Source of the DNA: Eubacteriales bacterium
Lineage (GTDB): Bacteria > Bacillota > Clostridia > Oscillospirales > Butyricicoccaceae
Direction of reading: 5' to 3'
Assembly (NCBI GenBank): GCA_030524205.1
Contig: JAUNGZ010000002.1
Span: forward strand, 86,776-150,775
Length of the DNA: 64,000 bases
The position numbers and the translations under genes were made by a program. Below are positions 35,402-44,500 of this stretch, in pieces; the first letter of the stretch is position 1, and each line of letters starts with the position of its first letter. The notes beneath the pieces are model-generated. The model saw only the letters and a program-made list of their open reading frames with translations, did no database searches and had not been told where the DNA came from.

Positions 35402-35503
35402 TCTTGGAGCGGATAAATTACTACATTTATATTATATGTCCAATACTTTACCGCGTCAATATAATTTTTGCATCACTCGACTCTTGGAGCGGATAAATTA
35501 CTA
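35402..35503 (-). promoter_or_regulatory. abiE promoter flanked by two 22-bp repeats
   Basis: On the minus strand TTGACG (35459-35454), 17 bases, TATAAT (35436-35431). A 22-bp sequence beginning TCTTGGAGCGGATAAATTA (plus strand) occurs at 35402-35423, just downstream of -10, and again at 35482-35503, upstream of -35. Paired repeats bound by AbiEi are known in other AbiE systems, usually as inverted repeats; here they are direct and 80 bp apart. Confidence 0.75.
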
Positions 35504-35808
35504 ATTTCGAGATATTAAAATTCACACACAAGGAAAGAGAATGTGTGCGTGCGAATTTTCAGGATATTTTACTGAGATGATAACTCCAATTTACCAGCAA
35601 AACGGATATTCGAAGTCGACAAACCGACCGTAGCGATACCCGCTTTGACAGCGGTGATCGCTACAGAGGCATTCACGGCGGCACTATCACAGAGGTATGG
35701 CTTAATAGGCAATAGCTCCGAACTAAATCAAATCGAGCGGCTAAGGGCGGTTTTGGGACGGCCTCATACTGGATGCCATTCTAATCCTGCAAGTACAGAT
35801 CCAGTTAG
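35504..35808. other. Gene-free stretch with one inverted repeat
   Basis: No supported gene. An inverted repeat GTAGCGAT/ATCGCTAC with inner CCGCT/AGCGG and loop TTGAC lies at 35630-35664. The minus strand has an open stretch of about 45 codons ending near 35571, without a start or ribosome site, which could be a decayed gene end. Confidence 0.4.
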
Positions 35809-35973
35809 TCAGTCCGTCTTTTCAACCCAAACATTCTCATTGGAATACAGCTTAAACTCCGTCTGCTCTTCCGGAGTTGCCGGACGGATATCTTTTTTCC
35901 CACAATCAGGACAGGCTTCCGGGGTGGATGAATCAGAAAACAGGAAATGACAGTTATCACATGCGTAAATCAT
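35809..35973 (-). CDS. 54-residue zinc-ribbon protein
   Basis: A short gene, MIYACDNCHFLFSD onward, with two cysteine pairs (CDNC at residues 5-8 and CPDC at 21-24), giving a CxxC-X12-CxxC zinc ribbon of rubredoxin-like type. The C-terminal half is acidic and ends EFKLYSNENVWVEKTD. The ribosome site GCGAGG lies 9 bases before ATG 35973. Codon use is coherent throughout. Small zinc-ribbon proteins of this kind often occur in Firmicutes mobile elements, but the function is unknown. It diverges from the secretion-region genes that start at 36054. Confidence 0.72.
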   Translation of the reverse strand: MIYACDNCHFLFSDSSTPEACPDCGKKDIRPATPEEQTEFKLYSNENVWVEKTD

Positions 35974-35980
35974 CAAGATC

Positions 35981-36025
35981 AGCCTCGCTTTCGTGACTCA
36001 GTGTAGCACAGGGCGAGGCTTTTTT
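35981..36025 (+). terminator. Hairpin with T tract before the element's regulatory genes
   Basis: AGCCTCGC (35981-35988) pairs with GCGAGGCT (36013-36020) over a 24-base loop and is followed by TTTTTT. It lies between the divergent zinc-ribbon gene and the 36054 gene and may act as terminator or leader attenuator; the long loop makes this uncertain. Confidence 0.45.
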
Positions 36026-36053
36026 CAATCTATTTAGGAAGGAGGCCGCCGCA

Positions 36054-37139
36054 ATGAAATGTCTGCTGAAATATCAGTGGGTCAAACTCCCGCGTAATCA
36101 TCTTCCGCCTGGTAAGGGCATTATGGGCGCATGGGCACGGCTGGCCTCGCGGTCTGCTTTCCGAAATGGAACCGCCGTCTACTGTGGCTATACTAATGAA
36201 GTCACCATCGGAACATGGGCCGGTGGTATCGTCGGCCTCAAGAGCATTCTGGGTCTCAAGCGGCGTCAGCAGGCCTTGGAAATGATGGACAGGCTTGCAG
36301 AGCTTGACTATATCGACTACGCTCTGGCCAAAACAAAGAAACTGACCTATCAGGTAAAAGACTGGGTCGTGAAGTGCTCTGGTGAACCCTGTATGGGCCG
36401 CGGAGCCGTTTATGCAACGGAGGGGTATGGTTTTCTGTGCCTGCCTCGAAATATCACACAGCGCCTTTTGGAGCGCAATTATCAGTTCGATGAGGCGGAC
36501 GCATGGCTGGATCTCTGGTGCCACACAGTTTGGCAGGAACCCAGCAATGTGTTTTCTCATATGGCGCCTGCTGTTCAGCTGGGACGGTATGGCTCCATTT
36601 TAACTTTGGAGTCCCTTGGCCGTCGCTGGGGATGGGAAAAGACGAAAGTCTGGCGCTTTTTCAAAAAACATGCGGATGCCTTCCCGCTGTACAAGCTACC
36701 AGGTTCTTTCGGCTGTCTGGTCCTCAACGCCGCCTATCCTACAGGTGAACCTTTTGTCGTACCATCTCTCGCCCAAGTCGTAAGTATTTTGGAAAAAATA
36801 CGCATTCAGGGCAAAAATGCGTCCAGTGAACTGGCTAGCAATCATGAGCGCATTTGCAAACTGGTCGCGTGGTACAGCCATGCCGTTCAGTTGTCGGATT
36901 GGGAAAGCTCTTCTCTTCCAGAAAACGGAGAAAACCGTGTTGCACATCCGGACCTTAATATTACGCGGGCGTATTTTTCTCTGTGTGAGATTTTAGAGTA
37001 TGTAAGAGAGGACTGCCAAGGTATTAGTTCATCCAGCCAGCAAATCAAAACCAACCATGGCGTCCTGTCAAGAGCAGGACCCGTGGATCACTATGGAGGA
37101 ATCGAATATGACGGATTTGAAGGCACCCTCTTGTGGTGA
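36054..37139 (+). CDS. Element protein with two winged-helix-like segments, possible replication or regulatory protein
   Basis: 361 residues, no signal or membrane span. An N-terminal segment (about 45-105: TIGTWAGGIVGLKSIL, RRQQALEMMDRLAELDYIDYA) and a central one (about 180-220: LTLESLGRRWGWEKTKVWRFFKK) look like winged helix-turn-helix DNA-binding units, as in replication initiators of Firmicutes plasmids and conjugative elements. No family was firmly recognised. Ribosome site GGAAGGAGG. Its last codons overlap the start of the next gene by 32 bases, so the two form a pair. It is the first gene of the rightward element transcript and could initiate replication or control transfer; this is inference. 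Confidence 0.6.
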   Translation: MKCLLKYQWVKLPRNHLPPGKGIMGAWARLASRSAFRNGTAVYCGYTNEVTIGTWAGGIVGLKSILGLKRRQQALEMMDRLAELDYIDYALAKTKKLTYQVKDWVVKCSGEPCMGRGAVYATEGYGFLCLPRNITQRLLERNYQFDEADAWLDLWCHTVWQEPSNVFSHMAPAVQLGRYGSILTLESLGRRWGWEKTKVWRFFKKHADAFPLYKLPGSFGCLVLNAAYPTGEPFVVPSLAQVVSILEKIRIQGKNASSELASNHERICKLVAWYSHAVQLSDWESSSLPENGENRVAHPDLNITRAYFSLCEILEYVREDCQGISSSSQQIKTNHGVLSRAGPVDHYGGIEYDGFEGTLLW

Positions 37140-37734
37140 GTTAAGTAACCAGGGTTGTTCTGCACAGACTGAACAGTTGCTTTCTCTGCTGGAGCGCAGA
37201 GGGCTCGTGGAAGACTCAAGCATCCGAAACGATAAAGCACGGGCCGCAGAACAGGAAATGCGCCGCAATATGTATCACAACACACAGATCATGCTCAAGC
37301 ACTACCGGGATATTGTCTGGGCGCTGGAGTGCTTCCCCAGCGAGATCGCAGAGGAACTTGAGACCCCTCTGAAGGATCTGGATGCGCTGCTCAGTGTGGT
37401 GGACACCCAGGTCGCCCTTGGCAACGCCAAACTGGAGCACCGGCTGCTCAGTGTCAGGAAATCCCGGTTGCTGTTGGACCGAATTAACGATGCGCTGACG
37501 GTCCTGCGAAATAAGCCCGGCAATGGCGAACTGATGTATAACATCATTTTTCAGACCTTTATCACACCGGACAAGCTGACCCATTCAGACATTCTGTACC
37601 GCCTGGACATCTCAGAGCGGCATTATTACCGGCTGCGCCAGCAAGCAGTCAACATCCTCTCTATCCGCCTGTGGACAGCGCCCGTGGGATGCCTAGACGC
37701 CTGGCTGGAGATTCTAACTCTGCTGGAGGGGTGA
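37108..37734 (+). CDS. Sigma region 4-like/ArpU-like regulator
   Basis: About 208 residues, mostly helical. The middle is coiled-coil-like (EELETPLKDLDALLSVVDTQ, LLSVRKSRLLLDRINDAL). The C-terminus, THSDILYRLDISERHYYRLR followed by QQAVNILSIRL, is a sigma-70 region 4-like helix-turn-helix as in ArpU/RinA-type activators of phages and conjugative elements. ATG 37108 sits 8 bases after GGAGG; codons upstream to 37057 are in the preceding gene. Directly after its stop lie phased ATGGCAG repeats and a promoter for the secretion operon, so this protein is the best candidate to bind them. Confidence 0.65.
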   Translation: MTDLKAPSCGELSNQGCSAQTEQLLSLLERRGLVEDSSIRNDKARAAEQEMRRNMYHNTQIMLKHYRDIVWALECFPSEIAEELETPLKDLDALLSVVDTQVALGNAKLEHRLLSVRKSRLLLDRINDALTVLRNKPGNGELMYNIIFQTFITPDKLTHSDILYRLDISERHYYRLRQQAVNILSIRLWTAPVGCLDAWLEILTLLEG

Positions 37735-37815
37735 TGGCAGGGTTTATGGCAGAAAAATGGCAGAAAATTGGCAAGGTCTGTGCGGATGACAAGGAAACTG
37801 TAAATGTGGTATCCT
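37734..37815 (+). promoter_or_regulatory. Phased ATGGCAG repeats and extended -10 promoter of the secretion operon
   Basis: ATGGCAG begins at 37734, 37746 and 37757, with a degenerate TTGGCAA at 37768, a spacing of 12, 11 and 11 bases, so all face one side of the helix. They precede ATGACA (37786-37791), 18 bases, and TATCCT (37810-37815) with a TGG extension. This has the look of an activator array. Confidence 0.6.
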
Positions 37816-37847
37816 GATATCGTCCAAAACTGGACCCGGCAGTAAAG

Positions 37848-37891
37848 GCCGCCACGAAGCGATTACCTCTGGTCGCTTTGGGGCGGCTTTT
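37848..37891 (+). terminator. Leader terminator/attenuator before the VirB2-like gene
   Basis: A long stem (GCCGCC/GGCGGC outer, CGAAGCGA/TCGCTTTG inner with one G-U pair) spans 37848-37887 and is followed by TTTT. It lies downstream of the candidate promoter and 35 bases before the VirB2-like start, so transcripts from that promoter must read through it. Confidence 0.7.
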
Positions 37892-37925
37892 CTGCTACCC
37901 ATATCACAAGAGAGGAGGTAGTCAA

Positions 37926-38306
37926 ATGGCACAGGAGCAGAAAAAACTGGATGATGGAGGGAAATCATCCGCCCGGCTGCAGCGGCGGATTCAAGCTGTA
38001 GCAATCACCTGCTACATGGCCGTTCTGTTTATTCAGCCGGCAGCGGCAGCAGATACCATGTGGACGAGGTTTTCCAGCATCATGGCAGATGTCTATGGCG
38101 AACTGGTAGGGATATCCACTATTGTCGCAGTGACGGCATCGGCAGTTGCCCTACTGGTGCGGATGATCTCACGCAATGAAAGGGCAGTCGCTGAAGCCAC
38201 AAGCTGGCTGAAGCGAATTGTCGTCACCTGGCTCGTTTTGAACACCCTGGGTTTTGCGGTCGCATACCTGCAACCTTTGATCCAAGGCGGACAGTACACG
38301 CCATAA
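37926..38306 (+). CDS. VirB2/TrbC-like small membrane protein
   Basis: 126 residues. A short basic cytosolic N-terminus is followed by a signal-like helix (VAITCYMAVLFIQPAAAADT, possible cleavage after AAA) and two hydrophobic spans (LVGISTIVAVTASAVALLV, IVVTWLVLNTLGFAVAYL) separated by a basic loop (RMISRNERAVAEATSWLKR). This is the layout of VirB2/TrbC pilins and the Maff2-type proteins of clostridial conjugative elements. Position before VirB6-, PrgI- and VirB4-like genes supports a role in the mating channel. ATG behind GAGAGGAGG. Assigned on topology and context, not on a strong motif. Confidence 0.62.
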   Translation: MAQEQKKLDDGGKSSARLQRRIQAVAITCYMAVLFIQPAAAADTMWTRFSSIMADVYGELVGISTIVAVTASAVALLVRMISRNERAVAEATSWLKRIVVTWLVLNTLGFAVAYLQPLIQGGQYTP

Positions 38307-38326
38307 TCTGAAGGAGGAAGTTTACC

Positions 38327-39307
38327 GTGAGAAAAAAACTCGCATTTATTTCGACCACACTGCTGGTACTGTCTATTCTGGCAGTACCTGCCAGTGCGGC
38401 GAACACCCCCGCTCTGTCAGAACCCGATGCGATGCTGCCAGTGGATATCGTTGTTGACACTCAGGCGAATGAAATTCGAAAAGTCTATGACCTCCCTCCT
38501 AATACGGACCCTTCCACATTGCCTATGGAAGCATTTGAACGGGACGAGATGCTGTATGAATGCACCGACATCCTCCGGGAAGTCATCATTGGCAATGAGA
38601 CGCAGGTGATCACCCAAAGTGAAACAGTAGAAAGCGAGAAGAAGGATTTGGAGACGCTTCTGGAGCTGTTGCCTCAGGAAAAGGAAGTCACCACGGAGGA
38701 CGGTTATACTGGTACTTTGATGCTGGACCTGGATTCCATCAAGAGCGAGGTATCCGGATACGGTACCAGCAGTAAGGCAGTCACAGCTACACGCAGTTAC
38801 CCAAACTTATCGGATGCCGATACGAACCATATCCCTAAAACGGTCGAGGATGGGGGGCGGACCCTCACTCTACAGGATGTCCAATGGCAGACCGATAACA
38901 CTTACAACGCGGATGACTACGAGATCGGAGATCGGTACACTGCGATCTGCACCTACGGCGGTACCAAGTCCACCAGTTATGTCAAGGGATACACCACCAC
39001 CGCAGACTACACCGGCGAAGTTTTCCGTACCGGCGTATCGGTCATCCGATATACGGTCATCTTCAGCGGAACGCCCGTTGAACCTGTAGAACCAGAGCAA
39101 ACATCAGATGCCGGAGCTGTTCCGGTATGGCTGTTTACTGTGTTCCCCGCACTGGCCGCCCTCGGTGCCGGTGTCGGCGGGACCTATTATCTTATGAGAC
39201 GAAAGGAGCGCAAGGGCTATGAAGAGATGGAAAACCACGGTGGCTGCTACACTGATAACGCTCATGGCGATGATGACACCGGCTCTGGCGGCGGAGTATC
39301 AAATTGA
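38327..39307 (+). CDS. Secreted, C-terminally anchored surface protein of the secretion cluster
   Basis: 326 residues. It has a signal peptide (LVLSILAVPASA), an extracellular part of about 240 residues with no recognised domain but many Thr/Tyr/Asp residues, a C-terminal membrane helix (VPVWLFTVFPALAALGAGVG) and a short tail (RRKERKG then an acidic/glycine stretch). Start is GTG 38327 behind AAGGAGGAAG. The last 89 bases, encoding the cytosolic tail, are read in a second frame as the signal peptide of the sortase gene. It probably forms part of the cell-surface side of the transfer apparatus; function unknown. Confidence 0.65.
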   Translation: MRKKLAFISTTLLVLSILAVPASAANTPALSEPDAMLPVDIVVDTQANEIRKVYDLPPNTDPSTLPMEAFERDEMLYECTDILREVIIGNETQVITQSETVESEKKDLETLLELLPQEKEVTTEDGYTGTLMLDLDSIKSEVSGYGTSSKAVTATRSYPNLSDADTNHIPKTVEDGGRTLTLQDVQWQTDNTYNADDYEIGDRYTAICTYGGTKSTSYVKGYTTTADYTGEVFRTGVSVIRYTVIFSGTPVEPVEPEQTSDAGAVPVWLFTVFPALAALGAGVGGTYYLMRRKERKGYEEMENHGGCYTDNAHGDDDTGSGGGVSN

Positions 39308-40010
39308 CGCACCGGAGGGCAGTATGTACGCACCGTCCACTACCGTCGATCAGGTGACCGTTGTGGGTGGCGGAATTACTGAGAGCAGCAATGTGGACCG
39401 GAGCAAAAATACCGCTGTGATTGCGCCCCCTTTCGGCAGCAACGAATCCTACCTGCCTGGAAGCGGGACGGTACTCATCCCGCAGTATTCATCCGATGCG
39501 GGCGGAGAGACCTCTGCTTCAGGTACAGTGTATTACCCTCCTGCTGAGGGGACGGTAGACGGATCTGCCAATGTGACGACCAACAACAGTCAGACCCAGT
39601 TCACTCTGCCGGACGGACTTTATTATTCTGATGGCAGTTTGGGAACCTTGAAGATTCCCACTCTCGGGCTCAAGGTGAAAGTTTATGAGAGTGAGAGTCT
39701 GGAGAGTCTTGCCAAGGGCGCAGGACATTTCAAGTCCACCTCCTGCTGGGACGGAAATATTGGTCTTGCAGCGCATAACAGAGGCGTCGCCAATCATTTC
39801 GGCAAGATCCATACACTGGATGAAGGCGACGAAATCACCTATACAACGAAGTTGGGCACCAGAACATATGAGGTGTTCTATGTCGGTCAAATTAAAGAGA
39901 CAGACTTCTCCAGACTGGGGCGGTCCAGTGAAAATATGATCACACTGATCACCTGCGTCCGCAATGTCCCTGAGATGCGCTGGTGTGTTCAGGCCCGGGA
40001 AATCAGCTGA
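39219..40010 (+). CDS. Sortase with N-terminal signal peptide
   Basis: 263 residues. The signal peptide (VAATLITLMAMMTPALAAEY) has an apparent AXA-type cleavage site and there is no C-terminal helix. A Ser/Thr/Gly-rich linker leads to the sortase barrel (about 140-260), with IPTLGLKVKVYE, catalytic His in GLAAHNRGVANHFG (about residue 186), catalytic Cys in MITLITCVRN (about 245, TLxTC type) and Arg near the C-terminus. Sortases cleave LPxTG between Thr and Gly and join the protein to the wall or to other proteins. The giant repeat protein two genes downstream ends in LPRTGY and is the evident substrate. Overlaps the previous gene by 89 bases; AAAGGAG upstream. Confidence 0.82.
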   Translation: MKRWKTTVAATLITLMAMMTPALAAEYQIDAPEGSMYAPSTTVDQVTVVGGGITESSNVDRSKNTAVIAPPFGSNESYLPGSGTVLIPQYSSDAGGETSASGTVYYPPAEGTVDGSANVTTNNSQTQFTLPDGLYYSDGSLGTLKIPTLGLKVKVYESESLESLAKGAGHFKSTSCWDGNIGLAAHNRGVANHFGKIHTLDEGDEITYTTKLGTRTYEVFYVGQIKETDFSRLGRSSENMITLITCVRNVPEMRWCVQAREIS

Positions 40011-40087
40011 GTATAGGAATTCTTGTTGCAAAAACCGCCTCTCTATGGTGTAATTTGAACAAGAGGACATCATAGGAGGTAGCAAAC

Positions 40088-41485
40088 ATGAAAAAGCTGA
40101 GTTCTATACTGCTATGCGCTATACTGACCCTGGCAACGGCGTGTCCTGCACTTGCCGTCGAATCTCAGACTGAACTAAATACTGCCGCAGTTCACCTCAA
40201 GGAACAGGGTATTATGGTCGGAGATCAAAGCGGAGATCTGAAACTGGACAGTGGGCTGACCCGGGCGGAACTGGCTGCGTTGCTGACCCGGCTACACGGA
40301 GGGGCGGAGACGGATCCCACCCACTACACATGGGCCTGTTATTTCACAGATGTGCCGGACTGGGCCAAGCCCTATGTGGGTTACTGTACCGCCAATCTGC
40401 TGGTGACTGGCTATGGCAATTCCATGTATGGCCCTTATGATTCCGTAACGCCGCAGATGGCCTGTACCGTAATCCTTCGTGCTTTTGAATACACAGATGG
40501 CTGGAGCTATACAACGGCCTGCCCCTACGCGGTGCAGCAGGGCCTGATCGACTACTCCGCTACCCAAGAGGAAGAGATCTCCCGTGGGGATATGGCGGTG
40601 CTGATCTACCGGGCCATGCAGAAGCAGAGCGGAGAGCTGGATGTCCCCACGGCACCTGTGACTCAAGCAGATGGCATCGTCACCGCATCGGATGGAACGA
40701 TTACCAGCAAGACCATCACGCAGGGAGACTGGAGTCGGGAGGATTTCAGCCAGCAGGCAAACCCGGACATTTTTACTGGTTACTACACGCGGGGTTGGTA
40801 CAACGCTATCCGCCAGAGTATCCTGGACCGAGATACCATTTTAGCTGGGAATAACGAGGATGACCTGAACCTCCAGTATCTCTACGCACATACCCTTGTA
40901 CCTGACGATCCGAATGAGCTTTTCTACGCATTTTCTGATGTCTTAGGCCGATTGACCAGTTCCTATATCTATCAGTTAGGAGCTGAATCCTACACCAAAA
41001 ACCAATATGAATACCCAGGTTATACGATCATCAAAGTCTGTCGGACTGAGCCGCTTACAGAGGCGATTGCCTATGCTCAAACTGTGGCGAAGCGCTTGGA
41101 TGGGAAGAGCGATGCAGAAAAGGTAATGTTTCTTAACGATTATCTATGCAATAGGATTGACTATGGCGAGGGAGAATCCATCTCTTACACAGACATCTTT
41201 TCTGAACAGGGTCCCGTTGTGTTGGGACAGTGCGGAGTCTATACCACGGCTTTTAAATATCTGTGCTCTGTGGCAGAAATCCCCTGTATTTCAGTTTTGT
41301 CCGAGAACCATAGTTGGAACGAGGTATATGTGGACGGTCGGTGGCTGACCGTAGATGTTACCTATAATGACGCCAGCGCAGGACGGGACTACTACCTGCT
41401 GACCACACAGGCGGCCCAGACGGATCGAAATCCTGAGGGTACCCGATTCGCACGGGAACTTTTAGTTCCTGGTTCTACAAAATAA
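40088..41485 (+). CDS. SLH-domain protein with transglutaminase-like cysteine protease domain
   Basis: 465 residues. A signal peptide (CAILTLATACPALA) is followed by two to three SLH-like segments (about 25-190: LDSGLTRAELAALLTRL, YFTDVPDWAKPYVGYCTA, GDMAVLIYRAMQ) and a C-terminal transglutaminase-like fold (about 340-450). The Cys-His-Asp triad appears as VLGQCGVYTTAFKYL, ENHSWNEVYVDGRW and VDVTYND. Such domains cleave or cross-link proteins or peptidoglycan peptides. Being held at the wall by SLH units beside a sortase and an adhesin, it may open or modify the envelope during mating or process surface proteins. It is closed by a terminator at 41525. Strong AGGAGG upstream. Confidence 0.82.
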   Translation: MKKLSSILLCAILTLATACPALAVESQTELNTAAVHLKEQGIMVGDQSGDLKLDSGLTRAELAALLTRLHGGAETDPTHYTWACYFTDVPDWAKPYVGYCTANLLVTGYGNSMYGPYDSVTPQMACTVILRAFEYTDGWSYTTACPYAVQQGLIDYSATQEEEISRGDMAVLIYRAMQKQSGELDVPTAPVTQADGIVTASDGTITSKTITQGDWSREDFSQQANPDIFTGYYTRGWYNAIRQSILDRDTILAGNNEDDLNLQYLYAHTLVPDDPNELFYAFSDVLGRLTSSYIYQLGAESYTKNQYEYPGYTIIKVCRTEPLTEAIAYAQTVAKRLDGKSDAEKVMFLNDYLCNRIDYGEGESISYTDIFSEQGPVVLGQCGVYTTAFKYLCSVAEIPCISVLSENHSWNEVYVDGRWLTVDVTYNDASAGRDYYLLTTQAAQTDRNPEGTRFARELLVPGSTK

Positions 41486-41524
41486 ATCGATCCATAGGGC
41501 TTTGCCACATGGGTCACCCTCTCT

Positions 41525-41556
41525 AAGAGGACCATCTTCAAAGGTGGTCCTCTTTT
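41525..41556 (+). terminator. Intrinsic terminator before the giant adhesin gene
   Basis: A 10-bp stem (AAGAGGACCA/TGGTCCTCTT) with a 10-base loop and T5 tract. It separates the transglutaminase gene from the adhesin, which must use readthrough or its own promoter. Confidence 0.82.
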
Positions 41557-41599
41557 TCTATGCCCATTTTGAACTTTCAAACTGGAAAGGAGACCTATC

Positions 41600-44500
41600 A
41601 TGCAATCAACTTGCTGGAAAAATCGAATTATGTCGCTTTTGCTGGCTCTGGTGACCATGTTCTCTCTGATGGCCACACCGGCTATGGCGGCAGTCGCACC
41701 GGACAACAGCGGCTCCCTAGCCGATGGTAGTTCCTCGGTTACCATCAAACAGGGAAATTATGTTCGTATTTTGAGCAAATCCACCGGCGGGACAATTGGT
41801 GGAATGGCTTGGTCCTATACCTCGGATAAAAATTTGACCGGGCCGGCCTACTGTGTCAACTGGGGACTAGATGCGGTCAGCTCCACCAAACGGCTGGAGA
41901 TTACTGGGCGGTACGACCGAAATCCCCAGACCATGGGCGCTTTTGCCAATGGGTATCCGCAGCGCACGCTGGAGCAGTTCAAGGAACTGCATTCTGATAT
42001 CAACGGTATCGCCAACTTGACTCAAACAGAGTATGCCTATGCTACGCAGTTGGCCATCTGGGCTACCTGTGGCCAACTGGCAGTACCAGGGACTTCGTTT
42101 GCGACTGGCCGGGCCTCTCTGGTTAAGCCCACCTCTGATGCTCAAAAAATTCGGGTTTATGAATCTGTAGTGGAAATTCTGAACTTGGCCGCTGGCTGGT
42201 CGAAGCAACTCTACACCGGCCTATATTTCCATATGGAAAAGGACAAGCTTGGAAATTCCATTAGTATTTACAATGAAGACGGATTAGAGGGTGCGGCAAG
42301 AGATAATCAAAACGGACTCAAAAAAGAAACCATCAATGGTGTGGAATACTACACCCGCCTAATGTATATCGACAGCGCCACCTCCACCTACCCCAATGAC
42401 TATCAGATCCTCGTCTACGCTATGGATGCCCCATCTGGGACTATCATGGTCAATACAAATAATCAAGTGTTCCCCTCCCGCGAGCAGTGGGGGGCCACTA
42501 TGTATGAAGTACCCACGCCTAAAGCGGAAACCACAAGTCTGAACGCTAATGGCTCCGCCTATACCGGGGCATTCAAAATTTGTATCCCCTGCAATAATGT
42601 GACCGACTCCGGCAGTATTAAAGTAGAGGCCTATGCCGTCATCACTCAGTTCAATCTCTACTTAGCCTATAACCCCGTGGCTACGGAGCAAAGTTACATT
42701 ATCGCGGATCCCGCCTATGTGGGTCGCTTTGCCGAAGCAAATATTAAATGGGATAAAACAGCCGAAGAACCTGAAACCGCCAGTCTTCAGGTTCAGAAGG
42801 TGGATGGCGGTGCCATGCCTCTGGAGGGCGCCGAATTCGAGCTGATCGGCAGTAAAGGCACCACCCGCACAGGAACCTCCGACCAGAACGGTCTTGTAGA
42901 ATGGACGGACCTGCCCGCAGATGAGAGCTATACGCTCTCGGAAACCAAGGCACCAGCTGGCTTCACCATCGTTGCCCCCCGCAATGTTTCCCTGACTGCC
43001 GGCCAGACCGCCTATATCACCATCCAGGACGATACCTCCAAGCATTTCACCATTAAGAAAATTGACGCCCAAAACGGCTCTACCCTTGAGGGGGCAGTGT
43101 TCCGCTTTGAGCAGATTGATGGAGACTATACCACCACCGCCACCACTGGGTTTGACGGCATGATCGACTTTGCCGGTGATGAACTGCCCTTTGGCAGCTA
43201 CCGGGTTTCTGAGGAGCGCAGTCCAACCGGGTACGAGAAGGACACCAGTGTTCAGACGGTCAAATGGGACGGCACCGAGGATGTACTGCTGACTTTCCAG
43301 AATGTGCGGCAGCCCACTATCATCGTATCCAAGGTAGATGGGGTCACCGGCATCTCCTTGCCCGGTGCAACCTTTAACATCTACAAGGACGGAGAGCTGA
43401 TTGGTTCTGCCACTACCAATGACGCGGGCGAGCTCCGCTTCCCCATCGTGGCTGGTGAGGGCTATTTTGAATTTGAGGAGACCGTTGCCCCGGCCGGATA
43501 CCAGCTGGACCGTACCCGTCACGGCATCTATATCGACCCCTACGACCCCAAGACGGAAGATGATCCGGTCTTGACCATTGAAAATTTCAACAATCCATCC
43601 CTGCGGATCATCAAATACGATCAGCAGAGTGGTGACCGGTTGTCCGGCATTACCTTCGAGATCTACCACGATGGAGAGCTGTATGATACCCTGACCACCG
43701 ACGACCAGGGTGAGATCAACCTCTATAATATCCCGGCTGGCACTTGGCTGGTTAAGGAAGTGTCGACGGATGACGAGCATGTGGTCAACTCAACCCCTCA
43801 GCAAATTGAGCTAAAGGAAGGACAACAGGAGACACAGACACTGGTGTTCTTCAATCAGTTAAAGCCAGGCATCCACTTAGTCAAGGTGGACAGCCAGACC
43901 ATGAAGCCGCTCCCCAATGTGCGCTTCGAGTTCAAGAAAGTAGGCGGCAGCTACCAGCAGGAATTCCTTACAGATATCAACGGCGAGATCGACCTGTCTA
44001 AGCTGGAGCCCGGCGCCTATGAAGTCCGGGAGCTGGCGGGACCGGAAGGCTATCTTATGGATGACAGCGTGCGCATCGTCCAGATCAACCCTGATGAAAA
44101 CGCCAATTTCGTTTTCACGAATACGCCTAAACCATCCCTCGTCATCGTCAAGTATGATCCGAACACTGGCAAATATCTGCCCGGCGCCACCTTCCGTATC
44201 GCCAAGGTAGAGGACGGTTCCCATTACCTTGACCGGGTGACCGGGACGGACGGCCGCATCGTGCTCCATGATTTGGAGCCAGGGGTATACTCCGTCCAGG
44301 AACTGGAAGCCCCGTCCGGCTATGTCCGCAATGACACGGAATATCATGTAGAGTTGTTTGCCGGTAAGGAATCTCAGCTGGTGGTGAATAACGAGGCCAA
44401 ACCGGACTTAAAGATCATCAAGACAGATGCGGTGACCGGAGATCCGGTGGAAGGCGTCACCTTCACCATCAAAAAGGCGGATAGTTCCACCCTGCTCACT

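Noticed and set aside
35645-35950. Plus-strand open frame of 101 codons
   Set aside because: It is antisense to the zinc-ribbon gene, which has paired CxxC motifs and a ribosome site.
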